A DNA stretch of 64,000 nucleotides from Ryuthela nishihirai (GCA_038380435.1 JAWZYU010000005.1:37656001-37720000), one strand, 5' to 3'. Positions 31,650 through 42,887 are shown, counted from the first letter of the stretch. Notes: generated by a model not told the origin, from the letters alone. Numbers and translations: made by a program.

Positions 31650-32020
31650 TTGGGTTGTTTAAACACTTAGCGACACGTTTCCTACACACAATGGGCTAAA
31701 TGACCAGGTCACAAAGACCCCCAGGGCTCAAAGAATGTTGAGAGAAGAGGACCCACTGGGCAGCTGTAAGGAGACAGATGGTAGCTTCCCATCAAAGCCA
31801 ATCGGCGTGCTCTTTAACTTGACAAGGGTAGCGCTGTCCCTGACAAGGAAACACTGCTTTACGTCCCATCGGACGAAAGGCGGCCTTTCCAAGCCCATCG
31901 GTGTCTCCTAGTGACCGAAAAGTGCGGGGATTTAATGGAAATAAATTCAATGCATGTGGCACCTGGGAACTGCAGAATACGAGACTGTCGGGTTTAGCAA
32001 CTGAGCCAACTACCCAGCCC
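31650..32020 (-). mobile_element. SINE-A copy with near-exact target duplication
   Basis: Flanks CTACTGAAAGAG (31638-31649) and CTACTGAAAAGA (32021-32032). Moderately diverged: B-box region GTGCCACATGCATTG-like and head GTTGGCTCAGTTGCTAAACC. Confidence 0.92.
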
Positions 32021-32032
32021 CTACTGAAAAGA

Positions 32033-32628
32033 ACATTAAGTTCAACACGTGCTGAATAATGTCTGATTCTCATTACTCGATTCCTTTTATAAATGTGTCT
32101 GACGTCACTAGGATCACAAAAGCTGATCAAACATTCTGGACATGTGCATTTTCGGTCTGCCCCTTAACCGCCAGTGATGAATTCTGTTCAGCCACGTGAG
32201 CTGCATTTCAAAGTGTGACTGAAGTGTCGTCGCTGACCTCGCTCCTATCCCGTCATGCACGAGGCGTCCATAAAACATTTAAGGTCGATGGCATTGGTTA
32301 TGGGTCAATCACTTGGAACCGGAATGCTGCACGTGACTAATTAACTTTCATTAAAAAAAAACTTTCCAAGCGTCCATTACTTGAGATATGGCAGTGCGTA
32401 CCTTTTGAAATTGGATGAACTGTAAACTGCTATGTAATGGCTTTTAATAGTGTTTACCAACTTTCTTTCTTCGGCTAGTTGGATTCAATTTTCAATCATA
32501 GGGTGAGGGACCGACGTTCCTTAGTGAAGAACAAGGAGAAATGAAAGTCGTTGATAGGGGTGCATTCACAAAGGAAACTTTAGACGTTCAGTCGAAAAGG
32601 AGACCATTTCGTAAAAATGTATTAATGA
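32033..32628. other. unassigned stretch
   Basis: No recognised repeat or gene. Confidence 0.45.
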
Positions 32629-32640
32629 TATGATCAGTGA

Positions 32641-33010
32641 TGAGTTGGGTTGTTTAACCTCTGAACGACACTTTTTTTTTCCACACAATGGGCCAGGTCA
32701 CATGGACCCCGAAGGCTCAGAAGGTTGAGGGAGGAGACCCACTGGAACAACTGTTGGGAGTCAGATGATAGCCTCCCGTCAAGCCATCCAGCGTGTTCTT
32801 TAACGTGCACAGGGTATGGCTGTCCCGCCACGGCTTAACGTCCCATCCGATGGACGGCGACCTTTCCAAGCCCATCGGTGTCCCCTACTGACCGTGGTCA
32901 GGGCGGGGAATTTTGCGGAGATAAATTTCAACGCTAACCCAGCTGGAACTCGAACCTGGGAACTACAGATTACGAGCCTGGCGCGCTACCGACTGAGCCA
33001 CCCCCGCCCC
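32641..33010 (-). mobile_element. SINE-A copy, full length with target duplication
   Basis: Flanked by exact TATGATCAGTGA (32629-32640 and 33011-33022). Two small deletions relative to consensus, one near 32685 and one near 32823. Confidence 0.97.
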
Positions 33011-33282
33011 TATGATCAGTGAAATGTATCACAATTGTCAATTGGACCACATTAGCTTAAAAGATGGAAATATGCACTAGTCAGGGAGGGAGGTGGGGGA
33101 GTTACGAATCGAAAATGTGTCTCCCTTTCGTAAAAGTTTATAAATAATCATCTGAATGCAAACTTAGAACTTGCAAAATCCTCAATGGTGCCCCTTCCCA
33201 AAATCCCAAAAAGTACCACTCAGAAGTAAAACTATCTTTGTGTTTCTTAACACAGGATTCATATGGCCACATAATAACTCGG

Positions 33283-33545
33283 CAGGCCCAGATGTAGAAG
33301 AAATAAAGAGGGGGTGAGGCAAGTGATTCGATCGAGCTGAAAAAAAAAATTAAAATGGGTGGGGTTCCAAGAGATTGGATCTTCGTTTCAGTATAACATT
33401 TCCTCCTCCATTTTAGAGATATTTAAAAAAGTTATCGAAAAATGCATGAAATAAAGATAGGTTAAGAGTTTTTGCCTCGAATATCCTTACTAGCAACCTC
33501 AAAGGGGATTGAAATCACCCTCCCCCCCACCTACATCCCGTCCTG
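33283..33545 (+). mobile_element. dispersed repeat R1, third copy, with inverted ends
   Basis: Left CAGGCCCAGATGTAGAAG, right CTACATCCCGTCCTG, inverted over about 15 bp with mismatches. This copy best shows that R1 is a terminal-inverted-repeat element of about 260 bp. The 8 bases on each side do not match. Confidence 0.65.
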
Positions 33546-33992
33546 GCAATTACACCCCCTTTTTGGTATTTGAGAAAAGAATCTTTAACTCATGAATTAT
33601 GCGATTAAAGGTGGTGAAGATTCATTATTTGACACTTTTTTCATTGTAACGTTTATTAATTCCCATTATTACATCCCATTCGTTTCTAAATGCTCTAACC
33701 AAATATTGACATGACCGGTTTTCGTTCGTTGCATTTCTTTGTCGATCCGTCATTTCCAGTTAGATCGCTGGTGCATAACAGGCCACTTGAATCGTGCCAC
33801 GCACTGGCAACAGGGTGAAATCGAATGCTGCTGAACATTTCAAGAAAACATTTTGCCCAAGTTATACAGGTTAAGCTAGTCAGCTTCAAGCTGGTTTGTT
33901 AAGTGGCATAACAGCATTACTTCTAAGGTCAATTTTATTTACGATTAGAAAACATTTCTGAAGGAAATGTTACTTTATTATAATAATTTCAG
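33546..33992. other. unassigned stretch
   Basis: No recognised element. Confidence 0.45.
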
Positions 33993-34103
33993 CATTGGAC
34001 AGAGTCCTACATGTTTAATACACCACAGACATTATCTTGGAGGAAGGCGAGCAAGCATCCATTCATTATCAGCAGAAAGACAGCAGACATCCATTCTTTA
34101 CCT
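33993..34103 (-). mobile_element. SINE-B copy, 3' part, split by a SINE-A
   Basis: Complement of the SINE-B tail and body: TTTAATACACCACAGAC, TATCAGCAGAAAGACAGCAG and CATCCATTCTTTACC. It continues at 34572. Confidence 0.8.
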
Positions 34104-34111
34104 TTGGCCGA

Positions 34112-34563
34112 GGGGGCGGGGGTGGCTCAGTCGGTAGCGCGCCAGGCTCGTAATCTGTAGTTCCCAGGTTCAAGTCCCAGCTGGGTCAGCGTTGAGATTT
34201 TTCTCCGCAACCCGCCCTGCCCACGGTCAGTAGGGGACACCGATGGGCTTGGAAAGGCCGCCGTCCGTCGGATGGGACGTTTAGCCGTGGCCCCGTGTGC
34301 GGGAGAGCCATACTCTGTGCACGTTAAAGAACACGCTGGATGGCCTTGACGGGAGGCTACCATCTGTCTCCCAACAGCTGTTCCAGTGGGTCCCCTCCCC
34401 CAACCTTCTCTGAGCCTTCGGGGTCCATGTGACCTGGCCATTTAGCCCATGGTGTGCAAAATGTGCCGCTCAGAGGTAAAACAATCCAATCCTTGTGACC
34501 TGGCCATTTAGTCCATGGTGTGCAACACACTGCCGCTCAGAGGTAAAACAACCCAAACAACCC
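34112..34563 (+). mobile_element. SINE-A copy with duplicated 3' end, inserted in a SINE-B
   Basis: Flanked by TTGGCCGA (34104-34111 and 34564-34571). After a complete copy ending GTAAAACAATCCAATCC (to 34493), the last 65 bp are repeated (CTTGTGACCTGGCCATTTAG to GTAAAACAACCCAAAC). Both ends lie inside one target duplication. Confidence 0.93.
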
Positions 34564-34571
34564 TTGGCCGA

Positions 34572-34622
34572 ATCCAGGTCCCTTTGATCAGTAGCCAAGC
34601 GCTCAGCTATCGAGACACTTAT
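34572..34622 (-). mobile_element. SINE-B copy, head part
   Basis: Complement of the head: ATCCAGGTCCCTTTGATCAG, TAGCCAAGCGCTCAGCTATC, GAGACAC. It completes the copy begun at 33993. Confidence 0.82.
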
Positions 34623-35233
34623 TATAACACAGCTTGTTTTAAAAAAACCTTTATCAAGAAAGCTGTGTAATTATTATACAAATCAGACGAGGGAGTGGGG
34701 TTGTGGTTTCATAAATCAAATAATTTGGTATATGAATGATTCCTTTGAATAATTTTTTTTAAGTTTTGTTCTAGATTCAGCGATATTTCCATGTTCGGTA
34801 TTACCATTAGAGATGATACCCGATCCTCGAGACGCCCCCCCCCCCTCCCCTGCTCTCGAAAAGAGTTCTGTTTGAAATAACAGACAACTTCAATCTCACT
34901 GTCAATTATAATTTGAATTTTCAGCTTTGTTATACGTGAAAAGAAATAATTTCTTATATTACTATACTTTTATAAGTGATTTCACGGTTTAAATCGTAGT
35001 TTAGTAATTGAAATCGATACATATACGATTCAGATTTTGACGAGTTCTTTCAAATATTTTTTTCTCATTAATGAATCACCTTTCATGTTTATATCGTTTT
35101 TCCTCAAGAATTTTCAGCTTCGACTAATTATTTCAAATAACTATACTTCAAAATAGCATTAGTATTTTAAATTTGTCTTTAAATAATTATATTTTTAGAG
35201 GTTTTGAAAATAATGCTTCGTCGCGTCAACGAG
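34623..35233. other. unassigned stretch
   Basis: AT-rich; a C tract at about 34838-34855. No recognised element. Confidence 0.5.
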
Positions 35234-35449
35234 TACAGTCGCTCAAAATATATCCGAACACTACGGTTGATTACAGAATTCAGAAAAAATATCTGGCAGC
35301 GATTTTTTTAGAAATTAGTGATCTGGCAACCTTCGTGTCACGTGACACGAAGGTTGCCAGATCACTAATTTCTAAAAAATCGTTGCCAGATATTTTTTCT
35401 GAATTCTGTAATCAACCGTAGTGTTCGGATACTTTTTTGAGCGACTGTA
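35234..35449. mobile_element. foldback MITE FB1, long form, 216 bp
   Basis: Starts TACAGTCGCTCAAAATATAT and ends TTTTTTGAGCGACTGTA. The two halves are complementary almost throughout, meeting at GTGTCACGTGACAC near 35336-35349. The arms include CCGAACACTACGGTTGATTA and CAGAATTCAGAAAAAATAT. TA at both ends. Confidence 0.95.
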
Positions 35450-35500
35450 GGTGGTCATATTATTTTGATACTAGATCGTGTGGGCTCACTCACGGAAATA

Positions 35501-35615
35501 TTGAGCGTGTGCAGTTACCGTTCACAGCAAACTGGAGCGTGTGCAGTAACTGCACACGCTCCAGTTTGCTATGAACGGTAACTGGAGCGTGCACAGTTGC
35601 TGTACACGCTCCAGA
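35501..35615. repeat. palindrome FB2 (GAGCGTGTGCAG family)
   Basis: Arms 35511-35547 and 35549-35585 pair (CAGTTACCGTTCACAGCAAA ... with TTTGCTATGAACGGTAACTG). Further GAGCGTG/CACGCTC pieces lie on both sides. It runs directly into a partial FB1 copy at 35617-35748. Confidence 0.9.
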
Positions 35616-35616
35616 T

Positions 35617-35748
35617 ATTTTTCCTGAATTCTGTAATCACGTGACACGAAGGTTGCCAGATCACTAATTTCTAAAAAATCGTTGCCAGATATTTTTTCTG
35701 AATTCTGTAATCAGTCATAGTGTTTGGATATTTTTTTGAGCTACTGTA
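35617..35748. mobile_element. foldback MITE FB1, rearranged half copy
   Basis: ATATTTTTCCTGAATTCTGTAATC, then from 35638 CACGTGACACGAAGGTTGCC to the usual right end TTTTTTTGAGCTACTGTA. The left half is replaced by FB2 material. Confidence 0.85.
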
Positions 35749-36318
35749 TATTTTATTGGAGGACGACAAAAAAATTTAAATTTAGGTCTTCGTGGCTGAT
35801 GGATGATTTTTTTTCCACTACAAACTTTTCTCACTTTCTTTTTTCATAAGAATTTATTTGCAGCCCAGCTTTTTATTTATTTTTTCTCTGCTTACCTTTT
35901 CAGTCTTGCTTTCGAAAATAGGAAACAGAATATAAAACCATAAACCAGATAAAAAATATCTAAAACCGGAAATTCGGGTAAAAAAGTGATAGAAAATTTC
36001 CGGTTAGATATTTTTTAACACCCACCTCATGCATATGTAAAAACAGTCCACTTCTTGGGAAACAAAAGGCTGCCATCTATTTATAAATTCATCCCTTAGG
36101 AAAGGGTGAGACTGCAGTACCGGTTTTACCCACTGACATTATTCATCACTTGCATGGCACAACAAACTCGGAGCATAATTAGGGAAATAAATTTAAATAT
36201 CATACCATTGGCCAACTCTGACCCAATTTTGGCTGTGAATCACTCGCTTGATGCTGGAGTAGCAACTCATCATATTGATGGACATAATTATCCATCTTAA
36301 CATTCATAATATCTTATT
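35749..36318. other. unassigned stretch
   Basis: A 64-codon plus frame at 36106-36300 has no recognised domain. Two AAACCGGAAATTC-like patches near 35950-36005 are inverted. Confidence 0.45.
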
Positions 36319-36330
36319 AAGAACTTTAAG

Positions 36331-36680
36331 TTGGGTTGTTTTACCTCTGTGCTGCAATTTTTTGCACAGCATGGTCAAGTCACAAGGACCCCGAAGGCTC
36401 AGAAGGTTGGGGAAGGGGACCCACTGGAACAGCTGTTGGGAGACAGATGGTAGCCTCCCGTCAAGGCCATTCAGCGTGACTTTCCCGCACACGGGGCCAC
36501 GGCTTAACGTCCCATCCGACGGACGGCGGCCTTTCAAAGCCCATTGGTGTCCCCTACTGACTGTGGGCAGGGCGGGGAGTTTTGTGGAGATAAATCTCAA
36601 CGCTGATCCAGCTGGGACTCGAACCTGGGAACTGCAGATTACGAGCCTGGTGCGCTACCGACAGAGCCACTCTCGCCCCT
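36331..36680 (-). mobile_element. SINE-A copy with target duplication
   Basis: Flanked by exact AAGAACTTTAAG (36319-36330 and 36681-36692). Small deletions at the ATTTAGCCCATGG and TTCTTTAACGTGC segments. The antisense and sense frames of 98 and 135 codons are SINE translation. Confidence 0.97.
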
Positions 36681-36692
36681 AAGAACTTTAAG

Positions 36693-37998
36693 TCAAATAG
36701 TGAAGATATATATATATAAATGTTTGAATCTAGATTATCTGTTTAGAATTTAATATGCATTTTTTTTTGAGTAAATGTGTTTGAAACTGAACTAAAAGTA
36801 AGCATGAAGTTGAGAAATAGGCATCAAATAGGCGAATTTATGAAATTTATGTACAGAACAGGAATTTTTCGAGAAGGATTAAATTTTTGCTGTCCGTCCT
36901 CGAGGATGTGTAAATTTCTTAATTTATAGCCCCGACTTATTTTAAGCTTTTCATTTTTAATATATTCGTTAAGTTGGTCATTATCTTTATATCAGACTGT
37001 ACTCCCAACTGTAAGGTTTATTCCCCACAGATAAAAGGACCAAGGGTGCCGGCAGAAAATTTACCAAGGCCCACAAACATTTGAAAGAGTGCCATTGGTA
37101 ATTATTTAGGTAATGGGCGTGGCTTCTCAGAACTGAACGTTTAATCACTCCCAATGTCGTTTGTATTATGTAACTGAATTTGTTTCAAAAATAGCAATTT
37201 TAGGTACCTTTTTTTTTGTTGGGTTGATTGATAAATAATATTTAAAAAAAATGTTGTTTCTTATGATATTGGATGAAATTTTCAAACAAACATTTTTATC
37301 TTTGCCACAATAATAAAAGTACATGTTTCCAATAATAATTTTATTTTAATACAACTTTTTTAACCAAAATGTGATCATACAAAGCCATAATAATACAAGC
37401 CGGAAAAGAACAAGTAATCCTACAGTTTTATTATAACTTTAAAAAAAATATTATCGGATTTCTAGGAATGCGGGTGCTCCCCCTCCTGCCGACGTCCATT
37501 AAAGCCCCCCCCCCCCCAAAAAAAAAAGTTCTACTCTACACTAGGAGCTAGTCCATGAAATTTATCTTATCATAAATAATATAAATGTTACCCCAACCTC
37601 AATCCTAAAAAACAGGCCTAAAAAATTCGGGAAAAACTTTTATTAGCGGCCCTAGCTATTATCGTTTAAATCTTTTTATAATTTAAAGCAACGTAAGGGT
37701 TTGGCTCTCCAACCGTTCCCTCCCCCCAAAAAAGGGGGGAGGGTTTTCTTAAACAGTAAGAGCTAGGACAATAGAATTTGGTATGAAACTTCCACGTATC
37801 ATAACTTAAACCAATATAAGGGTTTGATCTCCCAACTTTACGGACGCTCTAAACGCTTACCACTGGCAGTATTGATTTCTCTATGAATACCCTTCTTAAA
37901 GATGTGGCAGAAACTTCGTACCATCCGTGTTAGGCCCTATCTTCTCCCCTCAAAAATGAAAATTGCATTTTTCTGAATTGCTATATGAACACTTGATG
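36693..37998. other. no gene seen; possible degenerate element ends
   Basis: GGGTGCCGGCAGAAAATT near 37046 and CCTGCCGACGTCC near 37484 are roughly inverted and might bound an old hAT-like element of about 450 bp. C/A homopolymers at 37507-37530. No coding signal. Confidence 0.4.
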
Positions 37999-38207
37999 TA
38001 CCAGTCGCTCAAAAAAGTGCCCAAACTCTATGGCTGATTGCCAAATATTTTTTCTGAATTCTGTAATGATTTTTTTAGGAATTAGTAATCTGGCAAGCTT
38101 TGTGTCACGTGACACGAAGGTTGCCAGATTACTAATTCGTTGCCAAATATTTTTTTCTGAATTCTGCAATCAACCATAGTGTTCGGATATTTATTTGAGC
38201 GACTGTA
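37999..38207. mobile_element. foldback MITE FB1, second long copy
   Basis: Starts TACCAGTCGCTCAAAAAAGT, centre TTTGTGTCACGTGACACGAAG, right end ATTTGAGCGACTGTA. TA at both ends. The left arm is more diverged than the right. Confidence 0.93.
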
Positions 38208-38591
38208 CGTACGTGCATAAATATCACTGATCATTGTCCCGCGATGTTGTAAAAAAACTCAATATTTGCCAGAAGGTCACCTAGTGATGTATCTATCATC
38301 CGTGGAGAAAGTATGATGTTGCTTGATATGCTTTGATATGCCGTGCAACGAATCTCTTTCTCTCTTCTGAAAGCAAAGCATTCCCTTCCTCTCTGCAGGT
38401 GACATTTCGGGTAGAACGGATTTAATAATAACTCGCAGTGGAAACAATAATCGTCCAAAATGATTGCCTTGTTTGTTTTTCACGCTGTTCCAGTTGACTG
38501 TAGCCACGGTAGGTCGGACGGTATATTTCCGTCCAGGAATGCCATCACGGTGAGTATATGTAGGCGAAACTGTGCCGTAAATCTTAGGGTT
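38208..38591. other. unassigned stretch
   Basis: Overlapping minus frames of 75 and 121 codons lack a domain; the longer runs into SINE-B. Confidence 0.4.
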
Positions 38592-38775
38592 TCGCTTGGC
38601 TACTGATCTAAGGGACCTGGGTTCAAGCCGCGGATTAGGCATGGATGTGTGTCGTTTTTCTGCTGAGGTCCTGCCGTCCTCTCAGATCTCCTACTGTGGC
38701 ATATAAACTGACAGGCTCCTGTCAGACCTCTGTGGCAAGCAGCTGCTTGAGGGGGTATTTATTTTTTATTTATTT
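38592..38775 (+). mobile_element. SINE-B copy, 5' truncated
   Basis: Begins at GCTTGGCTACTGATCTAAGG, then GGGTTCAAGCCGCGG, CGTTTTTCTGCTGAGGTCC, TAAACTGACAGGCTCCTGTC and GCAAGCAGCTGCTTGAGGGG with a T-rich tail. The A box is lost. Confidence 0.9.
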
Positions 38776-38839
38776 AATAATTCAGGAAAACGCTTAATTT
38801 CGTAACGTTTTATATATATTCCGTTCTCTTCTTAACCTT

Positions 38840-39250
38840 GAGTTTTTTTATCCCGTTTTCAAAAACAAACGAGATGATAGTTTCACTTTGTCGTCTGTCT
38901 ATCTATAGATATCGAACGTTTGTGTTTATAGAGATAAACGAAACTTTTTTTTTGTGTGGAATAGGTATTGATGCAATATCTGCACTTTCCGAATCTCTCA
39001 AAAGCCATAAATGCACCCTCTAACGGTGGAAAAAGTTAAATTCCAGGCGAATATTGCAACGATTAGTTAGAAATTTTGGTGTTGGAATGTGAAGGTCACG
39101 AAGTTTCCAATGGCAAACAATGAGTTGACCCCTTAGACCCAGGGGGTTGAGAAAATGCACCTTTTGTTTTTAGAGATAAATAGAAAATTCCTTTTAGGTT
39201 GCATAGGTATTGATGAAACATTACGATTTTCACTTTCCGAATATCCCTAA
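38840..39250 (+). repeat. dispersed repeat R3, copy 1
   Basis: Key block GCACCCTCTAACGGTGGAAA near 39015. The segment AGGTATTGATGCAATATCTG / CACTTTCCGAATCTCTC (38963 on) recurs near 39205, so the unit is partly doubled with a period of about 240 bp. The other copy is at 56390-56770. Class unknown. Confidence 0.6.
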
Positions 39251-39282
39251 AGCTATACCCACAAACTTTTCACAAGTTTGCG

Positions 39283-39356
39283 ACAGAGGTCTGACAGGTG
39301 CCTGCCAGTATAATTGTAAAAGAAGCGAGATCTTAGCAGAAGGACAACATAACAAA
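39283..39356 (-). mobile_element. SINE-B fragment
   Basis: CGACAGAGGTCTGACAGGTG, CCTGCCAGTATAA, then TCTTAGCAGAAGGACAACA: complement of the SINE-B body. Confidence 0.75.
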
Positions 39357-39655
39357 GATATAATTTTCAATTAATAATTTACCTAACTCGTTATGGTATT
39401 CTTTGAGTTTATTTTATTTCATATTATTATATAATGTAACAACCAATTTCAAATGTCAACCCCTTCTTTGAGGGGATTAAATGAAAAGAATTTTTTTGTA
39501 GCCCATGCCATTCCCCACATAATGAACTCTCATTTGACATATGACTCACCCTCGCGCTAGAAATATACTTTGTAAAACTCTTTACACTTTTTTAGGGGGA
39601 AGGTTAGAAAGGAAGGGAATTTTTTTTTGCACGGTAGTAAGTTTTCCTCTGACAT

Positions 39656-39745
39656 AACTTTGGCTCTTTGGTGTAATGGTATCGCGTTGGCCAACGATGC
39701 CACTACCGTGGGTCGCGATTCAATCGCGGGAGGGAATGATCGTCT
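39656..39745 (+). mobile_element. tRNA-like Pol III promoter sequence
   Basis: GGCTCTTTGGTGTAATGGTA (A-box TGGTGTAATGG) and, 35 bp later, GGTCGCGATTCAATCGC (B-box form). The predicted acceptor stem does not pair cleanly, so a SINE head or tRNA pseudogene is likelier than a working tRNA gene. Confidence 0.5.
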
Positions 39746-39885
39746 TTGTCGTGGCAGATAAGCTGAGGGTTTTGCTGGTGTGATCAAATCGAAAAAGAAA
39801 ACCAACTTATGATTTGATAAGATTTGGGAGATTTTAGTGGAACAATTGCTTCGAGAAATCCGTAAACCGAAACCGTTTAACCTTA

Positions 39886-39945
39886 CCTGGTCTAACGGTT
39901 AGCGTAACTGCCTACTAAACTAGCGGGAGGGTCCTCTCTGTGTTT
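39886..39945 (+). mobile_element. second tRNA-like sequence
   Basis: ACCTGGTCTAACGGTTAGCG (A-box form) and GCCTACTAAACTAGCGGG, but only GGGTCCTCTC where a B box should be. Probably a degraded SINE head. Confidence 0.35.
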
Positions 39946-40903
39946 TTTTTTTTGTAATAAATCGGGACAAGCCCAATAGAGCCTCTAGGTTATCTGCAGC
40001 CTTTGTGTGCAAGAGTGTTTTCTTCCCTTTAACCATAGAGAAAAACAATAAAGAGAGATAAAAAACAATTTTGATTTTTAATCTTTTTTGCGTATGAAAA
40101 CTGCGAAATAATGTTTATAATTATATTAACCTATATAAACTGCGAAAATGAAGATTTTAATATACATAAATATTAAATGTAACAATTCGTGTTTGTTTAC
40201 TATTAAATGCATCTTAGTTTCAAGAATTATTTTTATTAAAGGACTAATTAAAACAAAAATTACAAGTACTTTTTTTTCTGTACTGTGAAAACTAGCTTTT
40301 TTCCTGGAAATAAATTAATCTTTTTCAGTTTTCTTCTTCTCGTGCATTCAGCAACTGGAAAATTTCCACAGCAATTTACTTTTTATACAAACACAACTTT
40401 TCACACGTTGTGATATCTGATAGTTGTAAGAAACTCGTTTACCATTCTTCATAAATCCAGTTGTTCTAGTTCAGAAAACCACTCTGCACTTTAACTGCAG
40501 ATTTTGTTCCAAGGTCGTGCGGTGAGTTATCATGCAGCTCTGGCAAGTTTTGCTTATTTGCGAAAACAAATAGTGCCATTCCCCTTCATTCTTTTTGCAA
40601 TGCCAACTGCTTTAGTTTGCGGAATGACGTGACCTAAAAGTATATCTGCTGCCCAAACCTCGTGCTTCGATCGCGATACTGTCATCACGAATTTCGTGAT
40701 GTAATTTGCTCCTTATATGGAGAACAGGATTCAAATATGGCGATTGTGGTGTCCAGAAAAGGTGTTACGGTGAAATGAGGAGTCTGCTCCGTTTCGCGTT
40801 GTAGGCAACCAATCACAATACGATTATTACAAATGGCGCTAACTACTGCCTTTACCAAAAGAGAACAGCGATGATTAAAGATGACTCATTGATTCCACAT
40901 TCT
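39946..40903. other. unassigned stretch
   Basis: Bases 40490-40850 are less AT-rich than their surroundings but show no domain or repeat. Could be unique host DNA. Confidence 0.45.
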
Positions 40904-40911
40904 TCTTCTTT

Positions 40912-41394
40912 TGGGGCGGGGTGGCTCAGTCGGTAGCGTGCTAGGCTCGTAATCTGCAGTTCCCAGGTTCGAGTCCCAGCTGGGTCTCGAACCTGGACTT
41001 GGACTGGATCGAACCTGGACTGGAGCGGACCTGGACTGGAGCGGAGTCGTTGAGACTTGTCTCCGCGTCGAACCTGGACTTGGATCGAACCTGGACTTCG
41101 AACCTGGACTGGAGCGGAGTCGTTGAGACTTGTCTCCGCAAAAATTCCCCGCCTTGCTCACGGTCAGTAGGGGACACCGATGGGCTTGGAAAGGTCACCG
41201 TTCGCCGGATGGGACGTTAAGCCGTGGCCCCGTGTGTGGGAGAGCCATATCCTGTGCACGTTAAAGAACACGCTGGATGGCCTTGATGGGATGGCCCAAA
41301 CTTTCTGAGTCTTCGGGGGCCTTGTGACCTGACCATTTAGCCCATGGTGTGCAAAAAACTGCCGCTCAGAGGTAAAACAACCCAACCCAAATCC
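40912..41394 (+). mobile_element. SINE-A copy with internal tandem expansion
   Basis: Flanked by TCTTCTTT (40904-40911 and 41395-41402). Between the B box and the body, about 150 bp of TCGAACCTGGACTTGGA / CTGGAGCGGAGTCGTTGAGA repeats replace the usual CTGGGTCAGCGTTGAG. The larger block ending GTCGTTGAGACTTGTCTCCG occurs twice. The seed appears to be the B box itself (GGTTCGAG complement-like CGAACCTGG). Confidence 0.95.
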
Positions 41395-41792
41395 TCTTCT
41401 TTCACATAAATTTTCAGAGGGATAAAAGTATTAACTGAAAGCTTATCTGAATATTATTAAACCATCGCCTAAATATACCCTACCAAAATATTAGAAAATT
41501 TCCATGTTACCTCAACATGACTCTCACTTTGAAGCTCTATGATTTCTAAAATGCCAATGTAAATCCGTCTTCATACAGAGATCCATTCTTAGAATTGCAA
41601 TTGAAGTTGTGACTAATTCTAAATGGATTCAAAACGTGTTCTGATCGTTAAAATATTTCGTGTAATTTGTCTTTGAGTTTCTAGTTCGAAAATTCTCTCT
41701 GCTGTTAAAGACAGAAATCGGAGAAGTTGTTGTATAGTACAGTTGTCAAAAACTTAACCAGTAATAAAACTATAGTCACTGCATAAAATCAC
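41395..41792. other. unassigned stretch
   Basis: No recognised element. Confidence 0.45.
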
Positions 41793-41800
41793 ATCGAACC

Positions 41801-42879
41801 CAGGGGTGTAGCAAAGGGACTACGTTTTGGGGGATGGGGGTGGAGATAGGAAAAAATTTCTACCTCGGATATCAAATTTTACCATTAGGAAAATAAGTGC
41901 TTTACATAAATTTCATTATGTCGTACCTAAAATTTAGTTTCAAAGTGGGGGGGGGGGGGGGGCAGCTCCCCAAGATTTTTTTTTTTGCAAAATTGTGACA
42001 CTTGTCACCAAAAATTAAAAAAAAAATTCCAATTTTTACATATCTCTTGAATTTTTACCAAGTCACTCAAAATTTGACGACTCCGCATGATTTTGCCAAG
42101 TTGCCTCCATTTTGGCCAACTTTCCTTAATTTCACAAAAACAATCCCAATTTTCACAACTAACCTATATTTTACCCAAGTGCGTTCGAATTTTGTCAACT
42201 TCCCAAGATTTTGTCGACTTGATTTTGCCAACTTTTCTTAATTTCACTAAAACAATCCCAATTTTCACAACTAGATTGTATTTTACCAAGCCACTTCGAG
42301 TTTTGCCGACTCCCCATGAGTTTGCCAAGTTGTCCCGATTTTGCTAACTCCCTTAGAATTTTCCAAGTTGCCTCGATTTTGCCAACTCTCCTTAATTTCA
42401 CAAAAATAATTCCAATATTCACATTTAATTTGAATTTTAGCAAGTGGCTTTGAATTTTGGCAACTGCCTTAGATTTTGGCAACACGCCATTTTGTTTACA
42501 AAAAATATCCCAATTTTTAGATCTCACCTGAATTTTACCAAGTCACTTCGAATTTTGCCAAGCTGCTTCGATTTTGCCAACTCTCCTTAATTTTACAAAA
42601 CAATGTTCACAACTAGCCTGTATTTTTCCAAGTGGTTTCGAATTTTGGAAACTTCCCTTAATTTTACAAAAAAATCCCAATTTTCACAGCTCACCTGTAT
42701 TTTACCAAATGGTTCCAATTTTGCCACCTCCTAGATTTTGCCAACAAGTCATAATTAAAAAATTTTTTTCGCAACTCACCTGGATTTTTACCATGTCACT
42801 TCGAATAATTGACAACTCCGATTTACTTTTGACCCTCCCCCATGCCCTTGCTCGTCCCCGTCCCACATCCACGCCCCTG
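41801..42879 (-). mobile_element. hAT-like element filled with a minisatellite, copy 1
   Basis: Ends CAGGGGTGTAGCAAAGG and CATCCACGCCCCTG (inverted), flanks ATCGAACC and CTGGAACC (6 of 8). The inside is a loose tandem array with blocks such as TTTTGCCAACTCTCCTTAAT, TTCACAACTNACCTGTATTT and TACCAAGTCACTTCGAATTT. It begins with a tract of G and is the reverse orientation of the copy at 60121. Translations like NFTKTIPIFT are artefacts of the array. Confidence 0.85.
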
Positions 42880-42887
42880 CTGGAACC

